Shown: in pieces, positions 17,874-25,838 of the stretch
How positions within the stretch are numbered: position 1 is the first letter of the stretch
How the letters are laid out: every line of letters starts with the position of its first letter
Origin: Myxococcus stipitatus
GTDB taxonomy: Bacteria > Myxococcota > Myxococcia > Myxococcales > Myxococcaceae
Assembly: GCF_021412625.1 (NCBI RefSeq)
Contig: NZ_JAKCFI010000022.1
Location: forward strand, 1-64,000
Reading direction: 5' to 3'
DNA: 64,000 bases
Notes under the pieces: model-generated
What the model was told of the DNA's origin: nothing
The model's database searches: none
Seen by the model: the letters and a program-made list of their open reading frames with translations, nothing else
Translations under genes and position numbers: made by a program

Positions 17874-19040
17874 TCAATGGCCGGAGCGGGCCGTCGCCGC
17901 GCCGTCGTCGCGTTCGGGCGCGGGGCCGTGGTCCAGCGGATCCTCCACCTCGGAGCCCTCGCGGCGCTTGCGATACTGCTCGCGCACGTACGTCACCAGC
18001 TGGTCCAGATACGAGGACAGGGGAGGGCAGCGCACGCCGGTGCCGTCCAGCAGCTCCAGCGTGTTGTGGCAATTGTAGATGGCCAGGTGGTTGACGTAGC
18101 TGATGGCCGCGCGCTGCGGGCGGGCCAGCTTCTCCAGCACCGGCAGCCGCAGCATGACGTCCGCGGCGCGCGCGGACAGGTTGAAGCGCGGCAGCTTCTT
18201 GTTGGCCTTCTCCGCGATGAGCTCGTACACGCGCCGGGCGCTCATGGGGTTGGGGTCCACCAGGTGGAAGGTGCGGCCCACCGCGCGCGGGTCCTTCGAC
18301 AGCCGCAGCACCGCGTCCACCACGAAGTCCACGGGCACCACGTTGAGCGGGGCCACGCCGTTGCCCGGCAGCGGCAGCGGCACCACCAGCGGCGACGTCA
18401 CCAGCAGGATGCCCAGGTAGTAGGGCCCCTCGAACTTGTCGATCTCCCCCGTGCGCGAGTCGCCCACCACGCTGGACGGCCGGAAGATGGTGACGGGGAG
18501 GTTGGCCGAGGCGCGCATCACCAGCCGCTCCGCCTGGAACTTCGTCTCCTCGTAGGGGTTGCGGAAGCCCTGGCCCCGGTCCAGCTCGTCCTCGGCGATG
18601 ACGCCGACGCGGTCCCCGGACACGTAGCAGGTGGAGAAGTGGTTGAAGCGCGCCAGGCGCTCGCAGTCGCGCGCCAGCTCCAGCATGTTGCGCGTGCCGT
18701 CCACGTTCACCCGCCACGCGGTGTCCTTGGGCACGCCCAGCTGCGCCACCGCGGCCAGGTGGAAGATGTCCGTCACCCGCTCGCACAGCCGCTGGTACTC
18801 CTCGCCGGACAGCCCCAGGTGCATGTCCACCACGTCGCCGGTGAGCAGCTCCACCGTGGCGCCCTTCAACCGGGACGCGTGCTTCTGCGCCTCCTTGAGG
18901 GCCTTGGGCTGCACCAGCGCGAAGACGTGCCCCTTGGGGTCTTCACGGGCGATGTGCTCCACCAGCCGTTTGCCGATGAAACCGGGATAGCCGGTGACGA
19001 AGTACGTGCCGGGACCGGCCTTCTTGCGCGTCTCGCTCAT
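17874..19040 (-). CDS. Extended SDR oxidoreductase, fatty-acyl-reductase-like
   Basis: A 388-residue NAD(P)-dependent extended short-chain dehydrogenase. The dinucleotide motif is G17-x2-G20-x2-G23 in VTGYPGFIGKRLVEH, and the catalytic pair is Y163-x3-K167 (NPYEETKFQAE). The central motif HLAAVAQLG and the substrate domain (FRPSSVVGDSRTGEI, VPVDFVVDAVLRL) resemble thioester/fatty-acyl reductases and related epimerases. The C-terminal tail is charged and Asp-rich. ATG 19040 is preferred to ATG 19055; neither has a strong Shine-Dalgarno. It sits 24 bases after coaE and upstream of two MaoC genes, so an acyl-thioester substrate is the likeliest guess. A sugar epimerase role cannot be excluded. 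Confidence 0.8.
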   Translation of the reverse strand: MSETRKKAGPGTYFVTGYPGFIGKRLVEHIAREDPKGHVFALVQPKALKEAQKHASRLKGATVELLTGDVVDMHLGLSGEEYQRLCERVTDIFHLAAVAQLGVPKDTAWRVNVDGTRNMLELARDCERLARFNHFSTCYVSGDRVGVIAEDELDRGQGFRNPYEETKFQAERLVMRASANLPVTIFRPSSVVGDSRTGEIDKFEGPYYLGILLVTSPLVVPLPLPGNGVAPLNVVPVDFVVDAVLRLSKDPRAVGRTFHLVDPNPMSARRVYELIAEKANKKLPRFNLSARAADVMLRLPVLEKLARPQRAAISYVNHLAIYNCHNTLELLDGTGVRCPPLSSYLDQLVTYVREQYRKRREGSEVEDPLDHGPAPERDDGAATARSGH

Positions 19041-19064
19041 TGCGGCGCGCAGCATACCCGTCCG

Positions 19065-19661
19065 TCAGCCGAGCGCGAGCATGGCGCGCCAGACCGACTC
19101 GACCTGGGCCCGGGTGCCCGCCAGGTCCCCGCTGTTGTCGATGACCCACGTCGCGTGGGTCCGCTTGTCGTCCAGGGGGAGCTGGGACGCCAGCCGGGCC
19201 TCCGCCGCCGCCGCGTCCAGGTGATCGCGCGCCATCAGCCGGGCCTTCTGCACGTCCCGGGGCACCCACACCAGCGCCAGGCCGTCCATCCACTGGTGCA
19301 TGCCGCTCTCCACCAGCAGGGGGACGTCGTAGACGACGCGCGCCAGGCCACGCGCCCGCGCGTCGTCCAGGCGCTGGGCGAAGGCGTCCCGCACGGCGGG
19401 GTGGACGATGGCGTTGAGGGCGGCGCGCTCCTCGTCGTTGCCGAAGACGCGCGCGCCCAGCTTCGCGCGGTCCAGCCGGCCGTCCGGGCCCACCACGCCC
19501 GGGAAGCGCTCGGCGATGGCGGCCAGGGCCTGGGTGCCCGGCTCGACGACCTCGCGCGCGAGCACGTCCGCGTCGATGACCTCCGCGCCCAGCTCGCGGA
19601 GCATCCGCGTGACGGTGCTCTTGCCGGAGGCGATGCCGCCCGTCAGTCCGAGGACGCGCAC
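19065..19661 (-). CDS. coaE: Dephospho-CoA kinase
   Basis: A 198-residue P-loop kinase catalysing the last step of coenzyme A synthesis (dephospho-CoA + ATP to CoA + ADP). The P-loop GGIASGKST is at residues 8-16, VIDADVLAREVVEPG follows, and VYDVPLLVESGMHQWMD is the family motif in the middle. The length is typical. The gene begins directly after the stop of the upstream secreted-protein gene and is 24 bases from the SDR gene, so it belongs to the minus-strand operon 20135 to 16904. Being next to acyl-thioester enzymes is consistent with, but does not prove, a shared acyl-CoA theme. Confidence 0.95.
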   Translation of the reverse strand: MRVLGLTGGIASGKSTVTRMLRELGAEVIDADVLAREVVEPGTQALAAIAERFPGVVGPDGRLDRAKLGARVFGNDEERAALNAIVHPAVRDAFAQRLDDARARGLARVVYDVPLLVESGMHQWMDGLALVWVPRDVQKARLMARDHLDAAAAEARLASQLPLDDKRTHATWVIDNSGDLAGTRAQVESVWRAMLALG

Positions 19662-20135
19662 CTACTTGGCGGCCTTCTGCGTGGTGAAGGTGAACGACTG
19701 CACCGTCTTGCCGTCCTCGTTGAAGAAGATGGCGAGCCCCAGCTTGGGGTACAGGAAGTAGGTGCGGAAGTCGTCCGTCAGCTTGCGCTGGTAGCAGGGC
19801 GCCGCGGGCGCGGGGCCGGAGGGGCACGCGGGGCCGTAGCTCTGCTCGATGGTCTCCTTGTCGATGACGGGGCCGGGGAAGACGTCGATGCGCTCGATGA
19901 GCCCGGTGGCGGGGTCCAGCTTGAACTGCGCCTGGCTGGTGCCCTTGATGGCTTCCTTGCCCAGGTAGGCGATGATCTCCTTCCCGTCCTGGGTGACGGT
20001 GCGCGACGGTTCGCCGAACTTCTTGACGACCTCGTCCTTCTTGGTGACGCCGGGCTCCACGCCCTGCCAGGGCTTGGCGTCGACGACGGTGGGAGCGGCG
20101 AAGGCGAGCACGGCGAGCGCGGTCAGGGTCCTCAT
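19662..20135 (-). CDS. Secreted protein of unknown function, BamE/SmpA-like outline
   Basis: A 157-residue exported protein. The signal peptide is RTLTALAVLAFAAPTVVDA, with cleavage near residue 20. The mature part begins KPWQGVEPGVTKKDEVVKKFGEPSRTV, the G-x-T-K-x-E-V-x-x-x-F-G-x-P pattern seen in BamE/SmpA-like small periplasmic domains. Two cysteines (CPSGPAPAAPC) may form a disulfide. It ends in a Lys-rich tail. The start is ATG 20135, which has GGGAGGAAG at ideal spacing; a GTG at 20138 directly before it is closer to the Shine-Dalgarno. First gene of the minus-strand run including coaE, and divergent from the cytochrome gene. Confidence 0.68.
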   Translation of the reverse strand: MRTLTALAVLAFAAPTVVDAKPWQGVEPGVTKKDEVVKKFGEPSRTVTQDGKEIIAYLGKEAIKGTSQAQFKLDPATGLIERIDVFPGPVIDKETIEQSYGPACPSGPAPAAPCYQRKLTDDFRTYFLYPKLGLAIFFNEDGKTVQSFTFTTQKAAK

Positions 20136-20268
20136 CACGACTTCCTCCCTAATGGAAAGGGCGGGCGGGGCTCAAGCATCCCCCTCTCATTTCAAACGGA
20201 CGTTTCCGACGGGCATTCAACCACGAGACGCCTTGCCCCGTCCGGGGGGGTCTGCTACTTCGCGACCC

Positions 20269-20778
20269 ATGCGCGCTCCTGGCACCCGCATCCTGCCCTT
20301 CCTCCTGCTGGCGCTGTGTGGCGTGGCCGGAGCGGCCGACTTCGTTGGCGCGGACAGCTGCAAGGGGTGCCACCCGGAGGCCTACGAGGCGTGGCAGAAG
20401 TCCAAGCACGCCCGGGCGGTGAACTCCCTCACGGAGCAGCAGCAGAAGGACGGCCGCTGCCTGTCGTGCCACTCGCCGGACCAGGTCGCCCAGGTGTCCG
20501 CCAGTGTGAGCTGCGAGACATGCCATGGCGGCGGCCAGTACTACTCGCCGGAGTACGTCATGAAGGATCCGGAGCTGGCCCGGCTGGTGGGGCTGGTGGA
20601 TCCGTCGGAGAAGCAGTGCCGCTCCTGCCACGACGCCTCCTCGCCCTCCCTGCGGCCGTTCGACTTCAAGGAGTCGCTCAAGGCCATCGACCACTGGTCC
20701 GCGGAGCGGGCCCGTCGCGCCGCCCGCACGGAGTCCACCCCCACCGCGGCGCCGACGACCGCGACCGCCAAGAAGTAG
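20269..20778 (+). CDS. Small exported tetrahaem c-type cytochrome
   Basis: A 169-residue protein with a signal peptide (TRILPFLLLALCGVAGAA, cleavage near residue 22) and four CxxCH haem-binding motifs at 31-35 (CKGCH), 64-68 (CLSCH), 82-86 (CETCH) and 117-121 (CRSCH). The spacing and the motif HPEAYEAWQKSKHARA resemble the cytochrome c554-like domain of multihaem proteins. A Thr/Pro/Ala tail (about 150-169) has no lipobox or membrane segment, so the protein is probably periplasmic. It should carry electrons; the partner is unknown, and no reductase or oxidase gene is near. engB follows four bases after its stop, so the two are co-transcribed. Confidence 0.9.
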   Translation: MRAPGTRILPFLLLALCGVAGAADFVGADSCKGCHPEAYEAWQKSKHARAVNSLTEQQQKDGRCLSCHSPDQVAQVSASVSCETCHGGGQYYSPEYVMKDPELARLVGLVDPSEKQCRSCHDASSPSLRPFDFKESLKAIDHWSAERARRAARTESTPTAAPTTATAKK

Positions 20779-20782
20779 GGCC

Positions 20783-21403
20783 GTGATCAAGATCCTCGAC
20801 GCCCGTTTCGTCACCACCGCGGTGGAGCCCAAGGGCTATCCGCAGGAGCACTCCGCGGAGGTGGCCTTCGTGGGCCGCTCCAACGTGGGCAAGTCCTCCA
20901 TGATCAACGCCCTGTGCGGCCGCAAGAAGCTGGTCCGGGTGTCGAACACGCCCGGCCGCACCCGCACGCTCAACTTCTTCGACGTGGACCTGGAGTGGGG
21001 CACCAAGCGCCACCAGGTGCGCCTGGCGGACCTGCCCGGCTACGGCTTCGCCCGCGCCAGCAAGGCGGACAAGGCCCAGTGGGAGAAGATGATCACCACC
21101 TACCTGGAGAAGCGGCACCGCCTGGAGGTGGTGGTGAGCATCATCGACGCGGAGGTGGGGCCCACCCCGGACGACCTGGCCACGCTCGACTACCTCCAGG
21201 CGCACAAGCGCCGGGTGATGGTGGTGGCCACCAAGGTGGACCGCCTCACCAAGGCCCGGACGCGCCCGCGGCTGCAGGAGCTGGCGAAGCTGATGGACCT
21301 GCCCCTGGAGGCCGTCCTGCCCTTCTCCTCGACGGAGCGCCTGGGCGTGGACGAGGTCTGGACCGCGCTGCTCTCCACGTTCGGCAAGTCCACCCGCGTC
21401 TGA
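20783..21403 (+). CDS. engB: Ribosome-biogenesis GTPase EngB (YihA/YsxC)
   Basis: A 206-residue GTPase needed for large ribosomal subunit assembly. G1 is GRSNVGKSS (about 30-38), G2 lies near NTPGRTRTLNFF, G3 is DLPGYGFA and G4 is TKVD. The N-terminal FVTTAVEPKGYPQ and the SKADKAQWEKMI segment after switch II are family signatures. The start is GTG at 20783, four bases after the cytochrome stop, with AAGTAGGG upstream as a moderate ribosome-binding site. Cytosolic. The pairing with a periplasmic cytochrome looks like a chance operon. Confidence 0.95.
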   Translation: MIKILDARFVTTAVEPKGYPQEHSAEVAFVGRSNVGKSSMINALCGRKKLVRVSNTPGRTRTLNFFDVDLEWGTKRHQVRLADLPGYGFARASKADKAQWEKMITTYLEKRHRLEVVVSIIDAEVGPTPDDLATLDYLQAHKRRVMVVATKVDRLTKARTRPRLQELAKLMDLPLEAVLPFSSTERLGVDEVWTALLSTFGKSTRV

Positions 21404-21487
21404 GCGGGGCCCCCGGGAATCGGGTAGTCGTCGCTCGCGGTGGGGTTGTGCTCCCGGCCCGTGGGGGCCTGTGGTAGGCACGCCGCC

Positions 21488-23155
21488 GTGTCTGAGAACG
21501 GCAAGGGAAATGGCAAGGACGCCCAGCTCGCCCTGCGCGAGCTGAGCCAGCGGTTGATGCGGTTGTCGCCCCGCCAGCGCCTGGACGCGCTGCTGGACGG
21601 GCCGGACGCGCGGGCGGTGGTGCGCGCGCTGCCGCCGGAGAACCTCTACGTCACCATCCAGGAGGTGGGGCTGGCGGACGCGACGGAGCTGGTGCAGCTC
21701 GCCTCGCCCGGCCAGTTCCGCGCCTTCGTGGACCTGGGGGGCTGGAAGCGCGACTCGCTGGACCCGCACGACGTGCTCACCTGGCTGCGGGCCGCGCGCG
21801 GCGGCATCGACGATTCGGCGGAGTACCTGCGCAAGCTGCACGCGCTGGACCTGGAGGTGCTGGAGCTGCTCCTGCGCGAGTTCGTCGTCGTGCACGACCT
21901 GGAGGAGAACCCGGACGTCAACCCCCAGGGCGTGACGCTGGAGACTCCGGAGGGGCGCTACCTGGTCGAAATCAAGGCGGACGGCGTGGAGATGTCCGCG
22001 GTGCGCACGCTCCTCAACGACCTCATCGCGGAGAACCCCTTCGAGGCGGTGCGCCTGCTGGAGGCGGTGCGCTGGGAGATTCCCGGCGAGTTGGAGGAGA
22101 CGGCGTTCCAGTTCCGCCAGGGCCGCCTGCTCGATCTGGGCTTCCCGTCGCTGGAGGACGCGGTGTCGCTCTTCGGCCGCGTGGACGTGGGGCCCTCGCC
22201 CCGGCCCGCGCAGGGCACCGCGCTGGCGCCGTCGCAGGGCCACGTGGACTACCTGGACGCGGCCTTCCGTGGGCTGGACGACGTCGAGCGCACCAACGCG
22301 GAGGACGAACTGACGGGCGTGGCCAACGCGGCGCTGGTGGCCGAGCTGGCGGACCCCGGCGACCTGGACGCCGTGCGCCGGGTGGGGGAGATGGTGCGTG
22401 ACTACCTCAGCCTGGGCCTGGAGCAGCTGACGGGCGCCGACCCGTCGCGCGCGTCCCAGGTGCTGCGCGACACGCCGCTGCGGCGCGTGTTCCAGACCGG
22501 CTTCACGCTGACGCTCCAGCTCAAGTTCCGCGCGGACCGGCTGGCCAAGGCCCCCGGCGCCACCGTGGACGGCGTCCTGATGGTGTTGCCGGAGGAGGCG
22601 GCCGCCCTGGAGGCGCTGCGGCGCAAGCGGCCCCGGCGCGCGCTGAAGGTGGAGGGCGCGGAGCCCGTGCCGTTCCGCTCGCTGCGCGAGGTGGCCTCCA
22701 GCGAGGCCGTGCTGGGCCGCGCCGAGGCCCAGGTGGAGGTCTTCCGGGGCCTGCTCGGCGGGACGCCCGAGTCCGCGCGCGAGGCGGTGGCCCGCTTCGG
22801 CGTGCCGCTGGAGACGCTGGGAATGGACCGGCTGTTCGCGGCCGGCGTGGCCATGGCGGTGCTGGACGAGCGCGCGGACGCGCGCCCCGTGCCGCTGGGC
22901 CGCGCGGTGGAGCTGGGACAGCGCCTGTTCGAGGGCACGCCCCAGGCGCCCCGGCTGCGGCCCTCCGCCACCGAGCGCGCCCTGGCGGGCCTGGAGCCGG
23001 CGGTGGCTCCCGGCGCCCGCGACGAGCTGCGGCGCATGGTGGGCGTGACGCTCGGCCGGCTGCTGTCGGAGCTGGGCGTGGCGTGGCTCGAGGAGGCGCG
23101 GTGGAGCCCGGTCGCCTCCGAGGTCCTCCCGATGGAGAGCGCGCCGGTGCCGTAG
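21488..23155 (+). CDS. DUF6178-like protein
   Basis: A 555-residue soluble protein that resembles the DUF6178 family from memory. N-terminal motifs are LALRELSQRLMRLSPRQRLD and ALPPENLYVTIQEVGLADA, then FVDLGGWKRDSLDP and LLLREFVVVHDLEENPDV. There is no signal peptide, membrane segment or recognisable catalytic motif. The C-terminal third has VARFGVPLETLGMDRLFAAG. The start is GTG at 21488 (MSENGKGNGK...), chosen because the upstream open sequence is not protein-like. It stands alone between engB and a polysaccharide gene pair. Function unknown. Confidence 0.75.
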   Translation: MSENGKGNGKDAQLALRELSQRLMRLSPRQRLDALLDGPDARAVVRALPPENLYVTIQEVGLADATELVQLASPGQFRAFVDLGGWKRDSLDPHDVLTWLRAARGGIDDSAEYLRKLHALDLEVLELLLREFVVVHDLEENPDVNPQGVTLETPEGRYLVEIKADGVEMSAVRTLLNDLIAENPFEAVRLLEAVRWEIPGELEETAFQFRQGRLLDLGFPSLEDAVSLFGRVDVGPSPRPAQGTALAPSQGHVDYLDAAFRGLDDVERTNAEDELTGVANAALVAELADPGDLDAVRRVGEMVRDYLSLGLEQLTGADPSRASQVLRDTPLRRVFQTGFTLTLQLKFRADRLAKAPGATVDGVLMVLPEEAAALEALRRKRPRRALKVEGAEPVPFRSLREVASSEAVLGRAEAQVEVFRGLLGGTPESAREAVARFGVPLETLGMDRLFAAGVAMAVLDERADARPVPLGRAVELGQRLFEGTPQAPRLRPSATERALAGLEPAVAPGARDELRRMVGVTLGRLLSELGVAWLEEARWSPVASEVLPMESAPVP

Positions 23156-23172
23156 GTTTTTCAGTCCCGGAG

Positions 23173-23195
23173 GGCGCCGCCCGCACCGCGGCGCC
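23173..23195 (+). terminator. Hairpin after the DUF6178-like gene
   Basis: Perfect inverted repeat GGCGCCGC (23173-23180) and GCGGCGCC (23188-23195) with a 7-base loop, 18 bases after the stop. The T5 run (23157-23162) precedes rather than follows the hairpin, so it is not a classical terminator on this strand. Confidence 0.4.
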
Positions 23196-23306
23196 GCCAA
23201 GTCAGCGGAGATCCGAGGCTTTGCCGCCCCGGTGTCCTGGCACGTCCTCTGCTTCAGGCTGCCCCACGCGTGGCTGTTCGCGCGCCAACGCCTGAGGAGG
23301 AGGGAC

Positions 23307-24593
23307 ATGGTGCCGGGTGAGCAGGGGCAGCGGCGTGACGTGTGGGCCTTCTATTCGCTGACCGCGTTCGCGGCGGTGATGTACGCGGCGCCGGGCGAGT
23401 GGATTCCCGCGCTCGCGCCGCTGCGGCTGGCGTTCGTGACGTCGGTGCTGGCGGCGGGGTTGATGATCATTCGCAGGCTGGGGCGCGCGGAGCCCATCCA
23501 CGTGGATGGCGCGCGGGGGCTGGCGCTCGTCGGCTTCTCGTCGCTGGCGCTGTGTTCGGTGGCCTGGTCGGTGAATCCGGAGGTGACGCAGGCGACGGGC
23601 ATCGAGCTGCTCAAGCTGACCGCCATCTACCTGACGTTCGTCAACGTCATCACCAGCCAGCGCCGGCTGGCCGTGGTGTGCGGCGCCATGGTGCTGGCGT
23701 CCATGGTGACGTCCATCGGCGTCATCAACTGGTACGTGGTGGGAGAGGACCTGGTGGAGGGCTTCCGGGCGCGCTGGGTGGGCGTCTACGCGGACCCGAA
23801 CCACATGGCGATGAACATGGTGCTGGTGGTGCCGCTGGCGGTGGCCTTCCTGGCGCGCAAGGGCTCCAACTGGGTGTGGCGGCTGGCGTGCCTGACGGCG
23901 GCGGTGCTGGCGGTGGTGGCCATCGTCGTGTCGCACTCGCGCGGCGGGTTCATCGGCCTGTCGGTGGCGATGGCGCTGTGGGCCATCCGCGAGAAGCGCC
24001 GCATCCAGGCCATCGTCGTGGGCTCGTTGTTCGTGGTGGGCCTGCTCGTCTTCGCGCCCTCCAGCTTCTGGGCGCGCAACGAGACGGTGGCGGCCTTCCA
24101 CGAGGACGCGTCCGCCATGGGCCGCGTCTACGCGTGGCAGGTGGCCAGCCGCATCAGCCTGGACCGCCCGCTGCTGGGCGTGGGCGCCGGCGCCTTCCGC
24201 TACGCGTGGGCGGAGTACGCGCCCCCGGAGGCGCGGCGCGCGTACGTGGCGCACAACATCTTCCTGGACGTCATCGGCGAGCTGGGCTGGGTGGGGATGG
24301 TGCTCTTCATGGTGTTCGCGGGCGGCGCCTCCGGCGGGGTGTTCGAGGCATCGCGAAGCCGCGCGGTGGGCTGGCTCGCGCGCGGGCTGGCCGCGTCCAT
24401 GGCGGGCTATCTGACGTGTGACTTGTTCTCCGGCTACATCCTGTCCGCGCACTGCTACGTCCTGTTCGGTCTGGCGGCGGCGGCGCAGCGCATCGCGCTC
24501 GCGGAGCGGGTGGCGGAGGCGGCGAGCGCCCCGGGCCCCGTGCAGACGGGCGGGCCGGCGGCGGCGTGGGAGGGGTCGGGACATGCGGCGTGA
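23307..24593 (+). CDS. O-antigen ligase/polymerase-type membrane protein (Wzy-like)
   Basis: A 428-residue inner-membrane protein with about ten hydrophobic helices spread over the whole length. The C-terminal half has features of the O-antigen ligase family: a long loop with MGRVYAWQVASRISLDRP, then PLLGVGAGAFRYAW and AHNIFLDVIGELGWVGMVLF. Such proteins polymerise repeat units or ligate glycan to a lipid acceptor on the periplasmic side. The start ATG 23307 is backed by GAGGAGGAGGGAC. A family-4 glycosyltransferase follows 10 bases after the stop, so both act in making one surface glycan. No flippase, chain-length or export gene is near, so the remaining machinery must be elsewhere. Ligase versus polymerase cannot be decided. 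Confidence 0.85.
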   Translation: MVPGEQGQRRDVWAFYSLTAFAAVMYAAPGEWIPALAPLRLAFVTSVLAAGLMIIRRLGRAEPIHVDGARGLALVGFSSLALCSVAWSVNPEVTQATGIELLKLTAIYLTFVNVITSQRRLAVVCGAMVLASMVTSIGVINWYVVGEDLVEGFRARWVGVYADPNHMAMNMVLVVPLAVAFLARKGSNWVWRLACLTAAVLAVVAIVVSHSRGGFIGLSVAMALWAIREKRRIQAIVVGSLFVVGLLVFAPSSFWARNETVAAFHEDASAMGRVYAWQVASRISLDRPLLGVGAGAFRYAWAEYAPPEARRAYVAHNIFLDVIGELGWVGMVLFMVFAGGASGGVFEASRSRAVGWLARGLAASMAGYLTCDLFSGYILSAHCYVLFGLAAAAQRIALAERVAEAASAPGPVQTGGPAAAWEGSGHAA

Positions 24594-24603
24594 AGAGGTT
24601 CGG

Positions 24604-25734
24604 ATGGAGCAGGAGCCCATCCGTCTGGTGCAGTTCACCCGGTCGTTCCATATCGGTGGCACCGAAGTGCAGGTGTTGGAGCTGCTGAGGGGGCTGCCCC
24701 ACCACTACCGGCTCCAGGTCTCCGTCCTCGAGGACGCGGGGCCGCTGATGGGCGCGGTGTGGAAGCTGGGCCATGTCGCGGAGACCTTCCCGCTCAAGGG
24801 CTCCGTGGCGCAGGCCAACACCGCCTACCAGGTGTACCGCCTGGCCCGGTGGTTCCGCGTCAACCGCGTGGAGCTCGTCCACGTCCACGACTTCTACTCC
24901 ACCCTCATCGCCGTGCCCGCGGCGAAGCTGGCGGGGGTGAAGGTCATCGTCGGGCGGCTGGACCTGTCGCACTGGCAGGGCAAGGCGCGCCGCGCGGTGC
25001 ACGCGCGGCTGACGGCCATGGCGGACCACGTCGTCGCCAACGCGGAGGCCATCCGCCGCCTGCTCGTGGAAGAGGAGGGGCTGCCCGCCTCGAAGGTCTC
25101 CGTCATCCACAACGGCCTGGACCTGGCCCGCTTCGAGGCGCGCATGAGCGAGGGTCTCAAGGCGCCGCTGCCGGACACGGGGGGCGCGCCCGTCGTCGTG
25201 CACGTGGCCAACATGAACCACCCGGTGAAGCGCCAGGAGGACCTGCTGCTGGCCCTGGCCATCCTCCACCACGGCGGCACGCCCCTGCATGCCTACCTCG
25301 TGGGGGATGGCCCCCGCCGCAAGAGCCTGGAGAAGCTCGCCGCCGAACTGGGCGTCTCCGACACCGTCCACTTCCTGCGCCACCGCACGGACGTGGCCGC
25401 CATCTACGCGCGCGCCACCCTGGGCGTGCTCTGCTCCAGCGCCGAGGGCATGTCCAACGCCATCATGGAGGGCATGGCCGCCGGCCTCCCCATGGTCGTC
25501 ACCCGCGTGGGCGGCAACACGGACCTGGTGCGCGACGGCGAACGCGGCCTCGTCGTCCCACCCGAACGCCCCGCCCAGCTCGCCCAGGCCTTCAGCCAGC
25601 TGCTATCGAATCCAGAGAATGCGAGACGCATGGGCCGGGCCGCGCGCGACTTCGTCGCCCGGGAGCTGTCCCTCGAGCGCCTCGTCCGACTGCATGACGC
25701 GCTGTATCAAAAGGTCGCGCGCGGCGTCGGCTGA
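24604..25734 (+). CDS. Family-4 glycosyltransferase
   Basis: A 376-residue GT-B glycosyltransferase of the GT4 type. The N-terminal domain has the motif SFHIGGTEVQVLELLRGLP (the GG-acceptor loop). The C-terminal nucleotide-sugar domain has VVVHVANMNHPVKRQEDLL, YLVGDGPRRKSLEKLA, and the characteristic LCSSAEGMSNAIMEGMAAGLP with the E-x7-E pair. It transfers a sugar from a nucleotide donor to a glycan or lipid carrier in the cytosol; the sugar is unknown. The start is ATG 24604 (AGAGG upstream); ATG 24583, overlapping the previous gene and also with a GGAGGGG, is a real alternative that adds seven residues. Same operon as the polymerase/ligase gene. Confidence 0.9.
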   Translation: MEQEPIRLVQFTRSFHIGGTEVQVLELLRGLPHHYRLQVSVLEDAGPLMGAVWKLGHVAETFPLKGSVAQANTAYQVYRLARWFRVNRVELVHVHDFYSTLIAVPAAKLAGVKVIVGRLDLSHWQGKARRAVHARLTAMADHVVANAEAIRRLLVEEEGLPASKVSVIHNGLDLARFEARMSEGLKAPLPDTGGAPVVVHVANMNHPVKRQEDLLLALAILHHGGTPLHAYLVGDGPRRKSLEKLAAELGVSDTVHFLRHRTDVAAIYARATLGVLCSSAEGMSNAIMEGMAAGLPMVVTRVGGNTDLVRDGERGLVVPPERPAQLAQAFSQLLSNPENARRMGRAARDFVARELSLERLVRLHDALYQKVARGVG

Positions 25735-25838
25735 GTGCATGTCAGACCGGCGTGCATACTTCCCGTCACTCGCCGGCAATGGGCCCCCGGGGTCGTCCGT
25801 AAGGTGGGCAAGAGCAACCCTACCTCGGAGCACCTCTC

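Noticed and set aside
20136..20138. GTG at 20138 as start of the secreted-protein gene
   Set aside because: The adjacent ATG at 20135 has the better Shine-Dalgarno spacing (about 8 bases from GGAGG); the GTG would be too close.
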